Shown here piece after piece: positions 16,554-24,619 of a DNA stretch of 64,000 nucleotides. Origin of the DNA: Polaromonas vacuolata (GTDB lineage Bacteria > Pseudomonadota > Gammaproteobacteria > Burkholderiales > Burkholderiaceae_C). Position numbers and translations under genes: made by a program. Below the pieces are notes generated by a model, which saw only the letters and a list, made by a program, of their open reading frames with translations, had not been told where the DNA came from and did not search any database. The stretch spans positions 1,731,501 through 1,795,500 of the forward strand of contig NZ_CP051461.1 in the NCBI RefSeq assembly GCF_012584515.1, read 5' to 3'. Each line of letters begins with the position of its first letter. The first letter of the stretch is position 1.

Positions 16554-17282
16554 TCAAACACCTAAATATTGCTGCAATATTTCAGGCTTTGCGTTGATTT
16601 CTTGCGAGCTGCCTTGAAAAACGATCTCGCCCCTGATCAGTATCAGGTTGTGGTCAGTAATGCGGCTGACATGTTTCCAGTTCTTATCCACGATGATGCT
16701 GCTAATGCCACTTTGCTTGACTAGCTCGCAAATGCGCCAGATGTCGTGCGCAATCAGAGGCGCCAGCCCTTCAGTGGCTTCGTCTAGGATTAATACATCG
16801 GGATTCGTCATCAGCGCCCGGCCTATGGTGAGCATTTGCTGTTCACCGCCGCTGAGTTGCTGGCCACCATGCTTTAGCCTTTGTGCGAGACGCGGAAAAG
16901 TTTCAAGCACGCGCTCATAAGTCCAGTCGCGTTGCCCTTGCGTGCCAGCACGGGCCGCCATTTTGAGGTTTTCCATCACATTCAGATTGCCAAATATCCC
17001 GCGACCTTCGGGGACATAGGCTAGCCCGCGTCGGGCAATTTCAAACGGCGCAGCACCGGTCATATCGCGTCCCGCAATCGCCACCGAGCCATGCCTTGGT
17101 TTAACCAAACCCATAATGCTTTTAAGCAAGGTGCTTTTGCCCATGCCATTGCGACCCATCAACCCTATGGTCTGGCCACGAGTTACCGAAAAATCGATGC
17201 CATGCAAGATATGACTGGCGCCGTAGTAGCTGTGCAGGCCGCGCACGTCTATCAAAAAATCTTCGCTGGTAGATAGACTCAT
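16554..17282 (-). CDS. livF: Branched-chain-type ABC importer ATPase, LivF-like (probable benzoate uptake)
   Basis: ABC ATPase of 242 aa, LivF subgroup. Walker A Gly-Arg-Asn-Gly-Met-Gly-Lys-Ser-Thr near residue 42, Q-loop, signature Leu-Ser-Gly-Gly-Glu-Gln-Gln near residue 144, Walker B Val-Leu-Ile-Leu-Asp-Glu-Ala-Thr-Glu. The family normally reads Pro-Ser-Glu-Gly after Asp-Glu; here Ala-Thr-Glu-Gly. The D-loop and H-loop region carries Val-Asp-Lys-Asn where most ABC proteins have a Glu-His pair, as is usual for LivF (Val-Glu-Gln-Asn), so Val-Asp-Lys-Asn is a slight deviation. Last gene of a five-gene leftward importer set; its start codon shares a base with the stop of livG. The location beside benzoate-CoA ligase suggests aromatic-acid rather than amino-acid uptake (inference). 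Confidence 0.85.
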   Translation of the reverse strand: MSLSTSEDFLIDVRGLHSYYGASHILHGIDFSVTRGQTIGLMGRNGMGKSTLLKSIMGLVKPRHGSVAIAGRDMTGAAPFEIARRGLAYVPEGRGIFGNLNVMENLKMAARAGTQGQRDWTYERVLETFPRLAQRLKHGGQQLSGGEQQMLTIGRALMTNPDVLILDEATEGLAPLIAHDIWRICELVKQSGISSIIVDKNWKHVSRITDHNLILIRGEIVFQGSSQEINAKPEILQQYLGV

Positions 17283-18028
17283 CAGGAATCCTCTCCCAAA
17301 TAGGCTGCTTGCACGCGTGCATCGGCGCGAATTTCTGTTGGCGTGCCGCTGGCAATTACCTGACCGTTGACCATGACGGTGAGTTTGTCTGCTAGGGCAA
17401 ACACAGCGTCCATATCGTGCTCGACTAACAGCATGGCGTGGTCTCTTTTTATCTTTAGCAGTAATGCCACCATAGTTTGCGCTTCCGCCGCGCCCATGCC
17501 CGCGAGCGGCTCATCGAGTAATAGCACCTGCGGCTCGGTGGCTAAGGTCATGGCGATTTCTAATTGGCGTTGCTCACCGTGGCTCATGGTGCTGGCAATG
17601 CTTGAGCGGCGGTATGCCAGTCCTGTCATTTCAAGTGCTTGTTCGGCGCGTTCGTTGATAGCGGAAAAATCTTGGGCGCGGCTAAGCCGTGAGTCGTGTT
17701 GTTGGCGTGATTGGGCCGCCAGTCGGATATTTTCCCAAACACTGAAAGACAAAAATATATTTGTTTTTTGATAGCTGCGGCCTAGGCCTTTAGCCGATAT
17801 TTTCTCGGGTTTCCAGCCCGTCACATCACGCCCGCCAAGCATTACCGTGCCAGAGGTGGGCGGGGTATCGCCCGAGAGCAAATTGGTCAGTGTCGATTTA
17901 CCCGCACCGTTAGGGCCAATCACCGCGTGAATTTGGTTGCGTACTAAGTCAATCGAGACATCCTCAACCGCCGCCAACCCACCAAAGCGTTTAGTCAGAT
18001 TTTTTGCGCTAAGCAACACATCACTCAT
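17282..18028 (-). CDS. livG: Branched-chain-type ABC importer ATPase, LivG-like
   Basis: ABC ATPase of 248 aa, LivG type. Walker A Gly-Pro-Asn-Gly-Ala-Gly-Lys-Ser-Thr near residue 36, the LivG-type insert Lys-Gly-Leu-Gly-Arg-Ser-Tyr-Gln-Lys-Thr-Asn-Ile-Phe (Q-loop), signature Met-Ser-His-Gly-Glu-Gln-Arg-Gln-Leu-Glu (variant of LSxGQ as common in LivG), Walker B Val-Leu-Leu-Leu-Asp-Glu-Pro-Leu-Ala-Gly-Met, and H-loop Val-Glu-His-Asp-Met-Asp. Overlaps livM by 4 bases and livF by 1, so the set is translationally coupled. Pairs with LivF to energise LivH-LivM. Confidence 0.87.
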   Translation of the reverse strand: MSDVLLSAKNLTKRFGGLAAVEDVSIDLVRNQIHAVIGPNGAGKSTLTNLLSGDTPPTSGTVMLGGRDVTGWKPEKISAKGLGRSYQKTNIFLSFSVWENIRLAAQSRQQHDSRLSRAQDFSAINERAEQALEMTGLAYRRSSIASTMSHGEQRQLEIAMTLATEPQVLLLDEPLAGMGAAEAQTMVALLLKIKRDHAMLLVEHDMDAVFALADKLTVMVNGQVIASGTPTEIRADARVQAAYLGEDS

Positions 18029-19038
18029 GGCTGGCTTTCATTGCTTAGCTTCTTTTTACTTGAGAATTTCTCTACCAAGCCGAGAATGCCGCGCGGCGCA
18101 AACAGCACCAACAAGACAATAAAAAGCCCCATCCACAGCTGCCAATGCTTGCCTAAATTGACGCTACCGATTTGCGGTAAATCTTTAAATACATGGAGCA
18201 AATATTCAAATGCGAACGCGCCCACTATTGCACCTGCAAAATTACCCATACCGCCCAAAATCACCATCATGATGGCGTGTGCGCTCATCTGAAAACCCAT
18301 AAGTTCTGGGTTCATATAGCCGCTTTGCGCCGCCCACAAATAGCCTGCCAAGCCGGCTAATGCGCCGGCCAGTGTGAAGGCGCGCAGCTTATAACTCAAG
18401 CTGGCAAAGCCCATGGCGCGCATGCGGTGCTCGTTCACGCGAATGCCGGCCATGGCACGACCAAACGGACTCCAGAGCAAGCGGCGCAAAAATGCGTAGA
18501 CGCCCAGCATGGCAGCGAGGGTAAAGAAATACATGCTGCGTTTGTTGTCGAGATCAAACGGCACCCAATTAAATACAGCGGCGCTGGGTTTGAAGTTGAT
18601 ATAAAGCCCGTCCGAGCCGCCTAACAACTTGTTATCAAAAAACAGATAAAACACCATTTGCGAAAACGCCAAGGTCACCATAATGAAATAAATTCCGTGC
18701 GTTCTGACGACGAAAAAACCAATGATGAATGCCGCTAAGCCAGAGGCTATGACTGCTGTTGGCAGCGTCCACCAAAGGCTAATCACTTCGCTTTGAGGTG
18801 TCATAAAAGCCAGTGCATAACCGGCTAGACCAAAGTAAGCGGAATGACCTAACGAGACCATGCCGCTCACGCCTTGGAGCAAGTCCAAGCTCATCGCAAA
18901 AATCGCCATGATCATCATGCGTGTCAGCATGTCGGTGTAGTAGCTGCTGCTGACAAAGGGAAAGGCCAGCAAGGCCAATAGCGCTAGCGTGAGCGCTATT
19001 TGGATGCCGCGCGGCAGTATTTCGAGGTTGGCTTTCAT
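18025..19038 (-). CDS. livM: Branched-chain-type ABC importer permease, LivM-like
   Basis: Inner-membrane permease of 337 aa with eight or more hydrophobic helices. The EAA-like cytoplasmic loop reads Gly-Arg-Ala-Met-Ala-Gly-Ile-Arg-Val-Asn-Glu-His-Arg-Met-Arg-Ala-Met-Gly, and Gly-Met-Gly-Asn-Phe-Ala-Gly-Ala-Ile-Val-Gly-Ala is the LivM C-terminal signature. Start at 19038 overlaps the end of livH by 4 bases (ATGA). The C-terminus is charged and Ser/Lys-rich. Substrate cannot be told from the permease alone; the cluster context suggests benzoate. Confidence 0.87.
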   Translation of the reverse strand: MKANLEILPRGIQIALTLALLALLAFPFVSSSYYTDMLTRMMIMAIFAMSLDLLQGVSGMVSLGHSAYFGLAGYALAFMTPQSEVISLWWTLPTAVIASGLAAFIIGFFVVRTHGIYFIMVTLAFSQMVFYLFFDNKLLGGSDGLYINFKPSAAVFNWVPFDLDNKRSMYFFTLAAMLGVYAFLRRLLWSPFGRAMAGIRVNEHRMRAMGFASLSYKLRAFTLAGALAGLAGYLWAAQSGYMNPELMGFQMSAHAIMMVILGGMGNFAGAIVGAFAFEYLLHVFKDLPQIGSVNLGKHWQLWMGLFIVLLVLFAPRGILGLVEKFSSKKKLSNESQP

Positions 19039-19898
19039 TGCTTAAACAATCCTTCGGGTTTGAACAGCAGCACAGCAGCCATTAGCATGTAGACCAACAT
19101 GCCAGACACACTGGGCAGCAAAACCTTGCCAAAGGTATCGACCAAACCAACCATCAAGGCGGCAATCATTGCGCCGCGTACCGAACCTATGCCGCCAATG
19201 ACAACCACGACAAAACACATGATTAGCACTTGTGAGCCCATGTTCGGGTAGACGCTGGCAACCGGTGCGGCAAGCATGCCGGCGACTGCTGCAAGACCTA
19301 CGCCGAGTGCAAAAACTAGTGAGTGGATCAGTTTGATATTGACGCCCAGCGATTCAGCCATATCGCGATTAAATGCACCCGCGCGAATTTTCATGCCTAA
19401 CCGAGTTTTAGAAATCAATAGATAAAGCCCGCAAGCTAGCGCAATACAAACTACCGACATGAAGATTCGATAAATCGGATAAGACAGCGTATCGGTTAGT
19501 GGAATCGAGCCTTTAAGCAGCGCAGGGATCACCACCCCGTGCACATCATCGCCCCAAATGATGGAGCGCATTTCTTCAAAGATATAAATCAGCCCAAAGG
19601 TAAGCAATACCTGATCGAGGTGATCGCGTTGATAAAAATGCCTAAACAGTAGCCACTCCAACGCCAAGCCAAATGCAATGGAAAGGGCTGCACCAACCAC
19701 AATAGCCAGCGCCAAGCTGTCAAATTGCACGCTTAACGACCATGCCAGATAAGCGCCCAACATGTAAAAACTACCATGCGCTAAATTGACTACGCCCATG
19801 ATGCCGAAGATCAAGGTAAGACCTGCGGCGAGCATAAATAACAACAATCCGTATTGGACGCTGTTGAGAAGTTGAATCAGGAAATTGGCCAAGTCCAT
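19035..19898 (-). CDS. livH: Branched-chain-type ABC importer permease, LivH-like
   Basis: Inner-membrane permease of 287 aa with about eight hydrophobic segments. The N-terminus Gly-Leu-Thr-Leu-Ile-Phe-Gly-Ile-Met-Gly-Val-Val-Asn-Leu-Ala-His-Gly is the strongly conserved LivH motif, and Gly-Gly-Ile-Gly-Ser-Val-Arg-Gly-Ala lies near the C-terminus. AAGG lies about 11 bases before the ATG. It follows the binding-protein gene by 112 bases and overlaps livM by 4 bases. It is in the same leftward transcription unit as benzoate-CoA ligase, most likely forming the transport part of that pathway. Confidence 0.87.
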   Translation of the reverse strand: MDLANFLIQLLNSVQYGLLLFMLAAGLTLIFGIMGVVNLAHGSFYMLGAYLAWSLSVQFDSLALAIVVGAALSIAFGLALEWLLFRHFYQRDHLDQVLLTFGLIYIFEEMRSIIWGDDVHGVVIPALLKGSIPLTDTLSYPIYRIFMSVVCIALACGLYLLISKTRLGMKIRAGAFNRDMAESLGVNIKLIHSLVFALGVGLAAVAGMLAAPVASVYPNMGSQVLIMCFVVVVIGGIGSVRGAMIAALMVGLVDTFGKVLLPSVSGMLVYMLMAAVLLFKPEGLFKQ

Positions 19899-20010
19899 AA
19901 GATCTGGACCTTTTGAAGGTCGCTTTTAAAAGTAGCAAAGGTGGTTTAAAACGGCCGTGCGCTTAGGCACTGGCCGATTAAAGTCAAACAGAGTTAATTT
20001 AGATCTAGGC

Positions 20011-21198
20011 TTAAACCATCTTGCAGCCAGCACCGCTGTCGGCCAGCGCTTTGGCCGCTATACCAATCACCTTGTTCTCGTTTTTCTCGACGACGCGCAG
20101 ATAAATATCTTGCACTGGGTTGTGCGCCGGGCTCATAGTCCACTTGCCGCGTGGGCTGTCGATAGTGGCAGTTTCCATGGCTTTATAGAGTGCGGGCTTG
20201 CTGCTTAAATCACCTTTGACAGCGTTCGCGCCGTGGATCAGCAGCAGGCCGGTGTCGTAGCCTTGAACCGCATAGACGTCAGGTTGCGTACGAAAATTTT
20301 TCGCGTAGGCTAAACGAAATTGAGTGTTGCGCGGCGTAGCCAAAGCGTCGCTGTAATGCAAAGCCGTCGTGATGCCGTTAGCCGCTGGCCCCGCAGCGTC
20401 CAGCACTCCTTCGGTCAGAAAGCCGGATCCATACAGCGGTATCTTGTCTTTCAAACCCGCAGCGGCATAGTCACGAATAAATTTCGCCGCACCGCCACCG
20501 GCAAAAAAGCAAGCCACTGCATCGGGTTTAAGGGCTGCGATTTCAGTCAGTAAAGCTTGAAACTCAACTTGCGGAAACGGCAGGCTTAACTCTTTGATGA
20601 TGTTGCCGCCGCCAGCGGTATAGCTTTGCTTAAAGCCTTCAAATGATTCATCGCCGGCCGCGTATTTCCAGCTGATCCAGACGGTTTTTTTGACGCCGCG
20701 TTCAGCCATCACTTTGCCCAGTGCTTGTGTTGCCTGCGCATTGCTAAACGAGGTGCGAAACACATTCGGCGCGCAAAGCGCGCGGGTTGCTGTATTCACG
20801 CCGGCATTCGGTATCAAGCAGAGCACACCACTGTCACGTGCGACTTTTTGTATGCCCATTTGAACGCCCGAGTGAACCGTGCCGACCAACACGTCGACCT
20901 TGTCACGCTGCACCAGTTTGCTGGCGTTTTCGATTGCTTTGGATGGATCGGACTCATCGTCGACTTTAAAAAACTCTATCTCTCTGCCGCCTAGCTTTCC
21001 GCCTTGCTCGTTAATCGCCATGCGAAAACCATTTTCAATCGCCACGCCGAGCTGTGCATAAGTTCCGGTATAGGGCAACATCAAGCCGACCTTTAGTTTT
21101 GCGGCTTGCGCATTAGCCAATTGCGGCAAATAAAGACCGGTGGAAGCCGCGCCAAAAAGGGCGGCGCTGCGGGTCAGAACGAGGCGGCGTGAGGTCAT
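20011..21198 (-). CDS. ABC importer substrate-binding protein, Leu/Ile/Val-binding type (probable aromatic acid)
   Basis: Periplasmic binding protein of 395 aa (peripla_BP_6 type). The signal peptide has a twin-arginine-like start (Ser-Arg-Arg-Leu-Val-Leu-Thr) and hydrophobic core, with cleavage likely after Ala-Asn-Ala. The mature protein begins with Leu-Lys-Val-Gly-Leu-Met-Leu-Pro-Tyr-Thr-Gly-Thr-Tyr, as in aromatic-acid binders of this family. I chose ATG at 21198 with GGAG six bases upstream, over an upstream TTG at 21210. It sits between the benzoate-CoA ligase and livH. Position and family suggest benzoate or a related aromatic acid as ligand, not leucine; unproven. Confidence 0.86.
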   Translation of the reverse strand: MTSRRLVLTRSAALFGAASTGLYLPQLANAQAAKLKVGLMLPYTGTYAQLGVAIENGFRMAINEQGGKLGGREIEFFKVDDESDPSKAIENASKLVQRDKVDVLVGTVHSGVQMGIQKVARDSGVLCLIPNAGVNTATRALCAPNVFRTSFSNAQATQALGKVMAERGVKKTVWISWKYAAGDESFEGFKQSYTAGGGNIIKELSLPFPQVEFQALLTEIAALKPDAVACFFAGGGAAKFIRDYAAAGLKDKIPLYGSGFLTEGVLDAAGPAANGITTALHYSDALATPRNTQFRLAYAKNFRTQPDVYAVQGYDTGLLLIHGANAVKGDLSSKPALYKAMETATIDSPRGKWTMSPAHNPVQDIYLRVVEKNENKVIGIAAKALADSGAGCKMV

Positions 21199-21356
21199 TA
21201 AAAACTCCAATAATGCATAGGTGCGTTGCGCAGAAATAGTACCCTAGCCAGAGCGGCTGTGAACTAGTGAGTAACCCGAAATCTGAATTGAAAAAAACCG
21301 TTGAAATCTAAATTAAATTTGACCTAAAGGCGGTGTGATTTTCAAGCTTATATGGG

Positions 21357-22949
21357 CTACTTTTGATCTGACTGTCGCAGTTTGAAACGTTGAATTTTCC
21401 CCGTTGCCGTTTTCGGTAACTTACTTAAAAACTCAATCCAGCGCGGATATTTATACGGCGCGAGTTGCTGTTTAACGTGCAGCTTGAGTTCTTCTTGGCT
21501 GGCGCTATGACCAGACTTTAAAACCACATAAGCCTTAGGTTTGATTAATTGGTCTTTATCCATCACTCCGATCACCGCAGCTTCTAAAATTGCGCTGTGT
21601 GTCATTAAGCAGGCTTCAACTTCAAACGGCGAGACATAAATGCCGCCAACTTTAAGCATGTCATCACTGCGCCCGCCATAGGTGTAGTAGCCGTCTGCGC
21701 TGCGCGTGTATTTATCGCCACTGCGAGTCCATTCGCCAGCAAATGTGGTCTTGGTTTTTTCGCGGTTATTCCAATACATCAAGGCCGCGCTGGGTCCATT
21801 AATTTGCAATTCACCAATCTCGCCATCGGCGCATTCCAAACCATCATCACCAACTATTCGCAAGCGATAACCTGGCACGGCTTGGCCGGTACTGCCGTAG
21901 CGTACTCGGCCGGGGGTATTGCTTAAAAAGATATGCAGCATCTCTGTCGAGCCAATGCCGTCAAGAATGTCGCAGTCAAATTGAGCGCGCCATTTTTTGC
22001 CTATTTCTGCTGGTAAGGGCTCACCGGCGCTGGCGCAAAGTCGCAGCTTGAGCTGATTGCTTAGGGGTTTATTCGGCTCGGCCAGCAAACTGGCGTAAAG
22101 CGTGGGAACACCGTAGAAAATACTCGGTTGGTATTTCTCTAGCAACTGAAAAACTTGCTGCGCCGTAGGCCGGCCCGGTAGCAGCAGGGTTGTTGCGCCC
22201 ACGCTCATGGGAAAGCTCAAACCATTTCCCAGTCCATAGGCAAAAAACAGTTTGGCAGCTGAATAGGTGACATCGCTCTCGCCTATGCCCAGCACTCCGC
22301 GTCCATAAAGTTCTGCTGTTTGCAACATGTGGCTGTGCAGATGCAGTGTGCCCTTGGGCGCGCCGGTCGAGCCGCTGGAGTAAAGCCAAAAGCAGACGTC
22401 GTCAGCGCAACTGTCGTTGACCAGTTTTTCGCCAGATGGACTTTTTAAGATAGTTTCTAAGCTGCTGTGCGCGTCATTTCGGTCGGCTTCAACGTTGTCC
22501 GCGACTATCACGGCACGCAGTGGCGGCAAATTTTTCATGGGTATTTCAAACGCTGCAAGCAAGCTGTTTGAAACCACCAGTCCTTGTGCGCGGGAGTCGC
22601 GCAGCATGTACTCGAACTCTGAGCTGGTGAGCATGGTGTTGACTGCTACGGGCACAACACCGGCGAGTATGCAGCCGAGAAAAACGACAGGCCACTGCGG
22701 CGTGTCCAGCATGGCCAGCATGACTCGGCTCTCGGGCATAAAGCCGTGACTGCGCAAGTAAGTGGCAAAAATATGGGCTTGTTGGTCTAACTCTGAAAAG
22801 CTTAGTTTGTCGCCGTTGCTGGCATTGATGAATGCAGTTTTATTCGGTCTATCCAGATTCCGCATGAGTAAATCATGGGCCGCGTTGTAGTGGCGCGGTA
22901 TGGTAACTAGAGGCGGCTTGACGCTATGGTCTGCTGTGCTTGTTTGCAT
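21357..22949 (-). CDS. bclA: Benzoate-CoA ligase
   Basis: Adenylate-forming enzyme of 530 aa that would activate benzoate to benzoyl-CoA with ATP and CoA. Visible motifs: A3 Tyr-Ser-Ser-Gly-Ser-Thr-Gly-Ala-Pro-Lys-Gly near residue 191, A5 Asp-Gly-Ile-Gly-Ser-Thr-Glu-Met-Leu-His, A7 Arg-Ser-Gly-Asp-Lys-Tyr, A8 hinge Gly-Arg-Ser-Asp-Asp-Met-Leu-Lys-Val, and the catalytic lysine in Lys-Thr-Ala-Thr-Gly-Lys-Ile-Gln-Arg. Gly-Ile-Gly-Ser-Thr-Glu-Met-Leu-His-Ile-Phe is typical of the benzoate-CoA ligase family (BclA/BadA). Next to boxR-boxC-boxB and the ABC importer, which strongly supports the benzoate call over other aryl-CoA ligases. Confidence 0.9.
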   Translation of the reverse strand: MQTSTADHSVKPPLVTIPRHYNAAHDLLMRNLDRPNKTAFINASNGDKLSFSELDQQAHIFATYLRSHGFMPESRVMLAMLDTPQWPVVFLGCILAGVVPVAVNTMLTSSEFEYMLRDSRAQGLVVSNSLLAAFEIPMKNLPPLRAVIVADNVEADRNDAHSSLETILKSPSGEKLVNDSCADDVCFWLYSSGSTGAPKGTLHLHSHMLQTAELYGRGVLGIGESDVTYSAAKLFFAYGLGNGLSFPMSVGATTLLLPGRPTAQQVFQLLEKYQPSIFYGVPTLYASLLAEPNKPLSNQLKLRLCASAGEPLPAEIGKKWRAQFDCDILDGIGSTEMLHIFLSNTPGRVRYGSTGQAVPGYRLRIVGDDGLECADGEIGELQINGPSAALMYWNNREKTKTTFAGEWTRSGDKYTRSADGYYTYGGRSDDMLKVGGIYVSPFEVEACLMTHSAILEAAVIGVMDKDQLIKPKAYVVLKSGHSASQEELKLHVKQQLAPYKYPRWIEFLSKLPKTATGKIQRFKLRQSDQK

Positions 22950-23049
22950 TGGCTTGTCTCCAACTATTTATTTTGTAGGATCGGTTGCAATGTTTGCTGC
23001 GGTTTTTTTTGTTTTTTTGCCAGCCGCTTTTACCGAGTTAAATTTTTTA

Positions 23050-23535
23050 TCAGGTGGCGGATTGCGGCTGCGCTTGCAAGGCCAGTTGCAACCACTCCCG
23101 GCACCAGTCAGTGCCTAGTGACTCTGGCATGGTGCCTTCACTCGCATCATGGCACCAGACTTCGCCGATCCGCTTGGCGCCCAAGTCTTGCAGGCGCTCA
23201 TCAAATTTTTTGCCACCAAAACAATAGGTTTGCAAATAGGTACGGTCACCCAAAGCAATCACGCCATAGCGTACATGGCCTAGGAATTGGGGTTGGCTGT
23301 CCATTGAGTCATATAAAGCTCTGGCATTGTCAGGTACATCCCCAGAGCCATAGGTAGAGGTGCATATGAGATAAAGTGCATCTTCTGCTTTGTCCGTGTT
23401 AAACACGTTGATGTCCAGATCATCCATCTGCAAGATGGCTATTTCGTCAACTAAATCGCTGCAATCCATCTGAATAGCTTGAGCAACATAGTCGGCTGTA
23501 CTAGTCATAGTGCCGACTAGGATAGTGAGCTTCAT
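23050..23535 (-). CDS. Flavodoxin-family protein, first gene of the benzoate leftward arm
   Basis: Protein of 161 aa with a flavodoxin fold. The FMN phosphate loop reads Val-Gly-Thr-Met-Thr-Ser-Thr-Ala-Asp near residue 6, a variant of the usual Thr-x-Thr-Gly-x-Thr, and a second FMN loop has Ser-Thr-Tyr-Gly-Ser-Gly-Asp-Val-Pro-Asp. Gly-Val-Ile-Ala-Leu-Gly-Asp-Arg-Thr-Tyr is also typical. The start at 23535 was chosen because AAGGGA lies 7 bases upstream; a start at 23577 has no such site. It is divergent from boxR and followed by the CoA ligase after 100 bases, so it is likely co-regulated with benzoate degradation. It may feed electrons to BoxB, whose reductase gene boxA is missing; that is only inference. 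Other flavodoxin-like roles (MioC type) are possible. Confidence 0.82.
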   Translation of the reverse strand: MKLTILVGTMTSTADYVAQAIQMDCSDLVDEIAILQMDDLDINVFNTDKAEDALYLICTSTYGSGDVPDNARALYDSMDSQPQFLGHVRYGVIALGDRTYLQTYCFGGKKFDERLQDLGAKRIGEVWCHDASEGTMPESLGTDWCREWLQLALQAQPQSAT

Positions 23536-23558
23536 AAATAAATCCCTTGAGATAAGAT

Positions 23559-23631
23559 GCAGTAAACTGCTTGACAACTAAGTTTAGTGAAGCATACTTC
23601 AATTAATTTCAGATTCAACGCTAATCAGCGT
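23559..23631 (+). promoter_or_regulatory. Divergent boxR/flavodoxin control region with three palindromes
   Basis: The 145-base gap between the divergent arms contains three inverted repeats: GCAGT-AA-ACTGC (23559-23570), GAAG-CATA-CTTC (23589-23600) and ACGCT-AATC-AGCGT (23618-23631). A likely sigma70 promoter for the rightward arm is TTGACA (23571-23576), 16 bases, CATACT (23593-23598; four of six match the -10 consensus). The first palindrome abuts the -35 and the second overlaps the -10, good positions for a repressor. That BoxR binds one of them is inference. Confidence 0.45.
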
Positions 23632-23680
23632 GCCATGAGATTAAACCGCGTAATCACCTAGACCTTTGGAGCTGTAGTCA

Positions 23681-24619
23681 GTGAAAACCTTGTCAGATCA
23701 AGAGAGTAAAGAAACCTTGGCCGAGATGGGTAGCCGTATCCGCGCTTGGCGTGCGCGCCGCGGTATGACGCGTAAAACGCTAGCCTCCGATTCCGGTTTA
23801 AGCGAGCGTTTTCTGGCGGATGTCGAGTCTGGCAAAGGCAATGCGTCAGTCAATTCCTTAGCCGCTATTGCGCATGCTCTAAACATTTCTTTTTTGGAGT
23901 TGCTGCAAGACTCCGCAAGACCCGCTCTGGCTAGAGTTCAAGGATTGCTAGGGCGGCTGAGCGACCAAGAACTCGATAAGGCGTATCTTCTTTTTGCTGA
24001 CAGCTTTGGTTTGGCAAATTCTCTCGGGCGGGATCAACGTATTGCTTTAATCGGTTTACGCGGCGCTGGTAAATCAAGTCTTGGCCTTAAGTTGGCTGCT
24101 GATCGCGGTCTGCCGTTTGTCGAGTTAGACCGAGAAATCGAACGCGAAGCCGGCACCAGCATGAACGAGATTTTGTTGCTGCACGGCCAAGCCGGCTACC
24201 GTCGTTACGAGCGCCGCGCACTGAGTCGGATTGCGCAAGAACACGCCAATGGCGTGGTCATGACCACCGGCGGCAGCATCGTCAGCGAGCGCGAAACCTT
24301 TGATTTACTGCAAAGCCATTTTTACTGTGTTTGGATTAAAGCCAGCCCCGAAGAGCATATGGCGCGCGTCGTCGCCCAAGGCGATATGCGTCCATTTGCG
24401 GCCGGCCGCGATCCAAGTGCTAATAAATCGCCTCTGGCTACCAACGGCGCTATGGTCCAAGCGATGGAAGATATACGTCGGATCTTGGCCAGTCGGCAAG
24501 CTCTTTACGCCAGTGCCGATGCGGTGGTTGACACTGCTGCGCGCAGTCTTTCGCAAAGCTTCTTAGACCTCAAAAAAGCCGTGCCAGCGCTTGAAAATAC
24601 CATGGAGACAATGCAATGA
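23681..24619 (+). CDS. boxR: BoxR-like regulator: helix-turn-helix fused to shikimate-kinase-like domain
   Basis: Protein of 312 aa. An XRE-type HTH lies at about residues 19-75 (Met-Thr-Arg-Lys-Thr-Leu-Ala ... Leu-Ser-Glu-Arg-Phe-Leu-Ala-Asp-Val-Glu), a short linker follows, and a shikimate-kinase-like domain starts at about 120 with P-loop Gly-Leu-Arg-Gly-Ala-Gly-Lys-Ser-Ser. This architecture is that of BzdR/BoxR, repressors of benzoyl-CoA pathways relieved by benzoyl-CoA bound to the kinase-like domain. The start is GTG at 23681 with GGAG nine bases upstream. The stop overlaps boxC's start by 4 bases (ATGA), so the regulator is in the operon it probably controls. Confidence 0.9.
   Translation: MKTLSDQESKETLAEMGSRIRAWRARRGMTRKTLASDSGLSERFLADVESGKGNASVNSLAAIAHALNISFLELLQDSARPALARVQGLLGRLSDQELDKAYLLFADSFGLANSLGRDQRIALIGLRGAGKSSLGLKLAADRGLPFVELDREIEREAGTSMNEILLLHGQAGYRRYERRALSRIAQEHANGVVMTTGGSIVSERETFDLLQSHFYCVWIKASPEEHMARVVAQGDMRPFAAGRDPSANKSPLATNGAMVQAMEDIRRILASRQALYASADAVVDTAARSLSQSFLDLKKAVPALENTMETMQ

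Noticed and set aside
23050..23535. Possible BoxA (reductase of the benzoyl-CoA epoxidase)
   Set aside because: It is a short flavodoxin without the ferredoxin cysteines and FAD/NAD(P) domains of BoxA.
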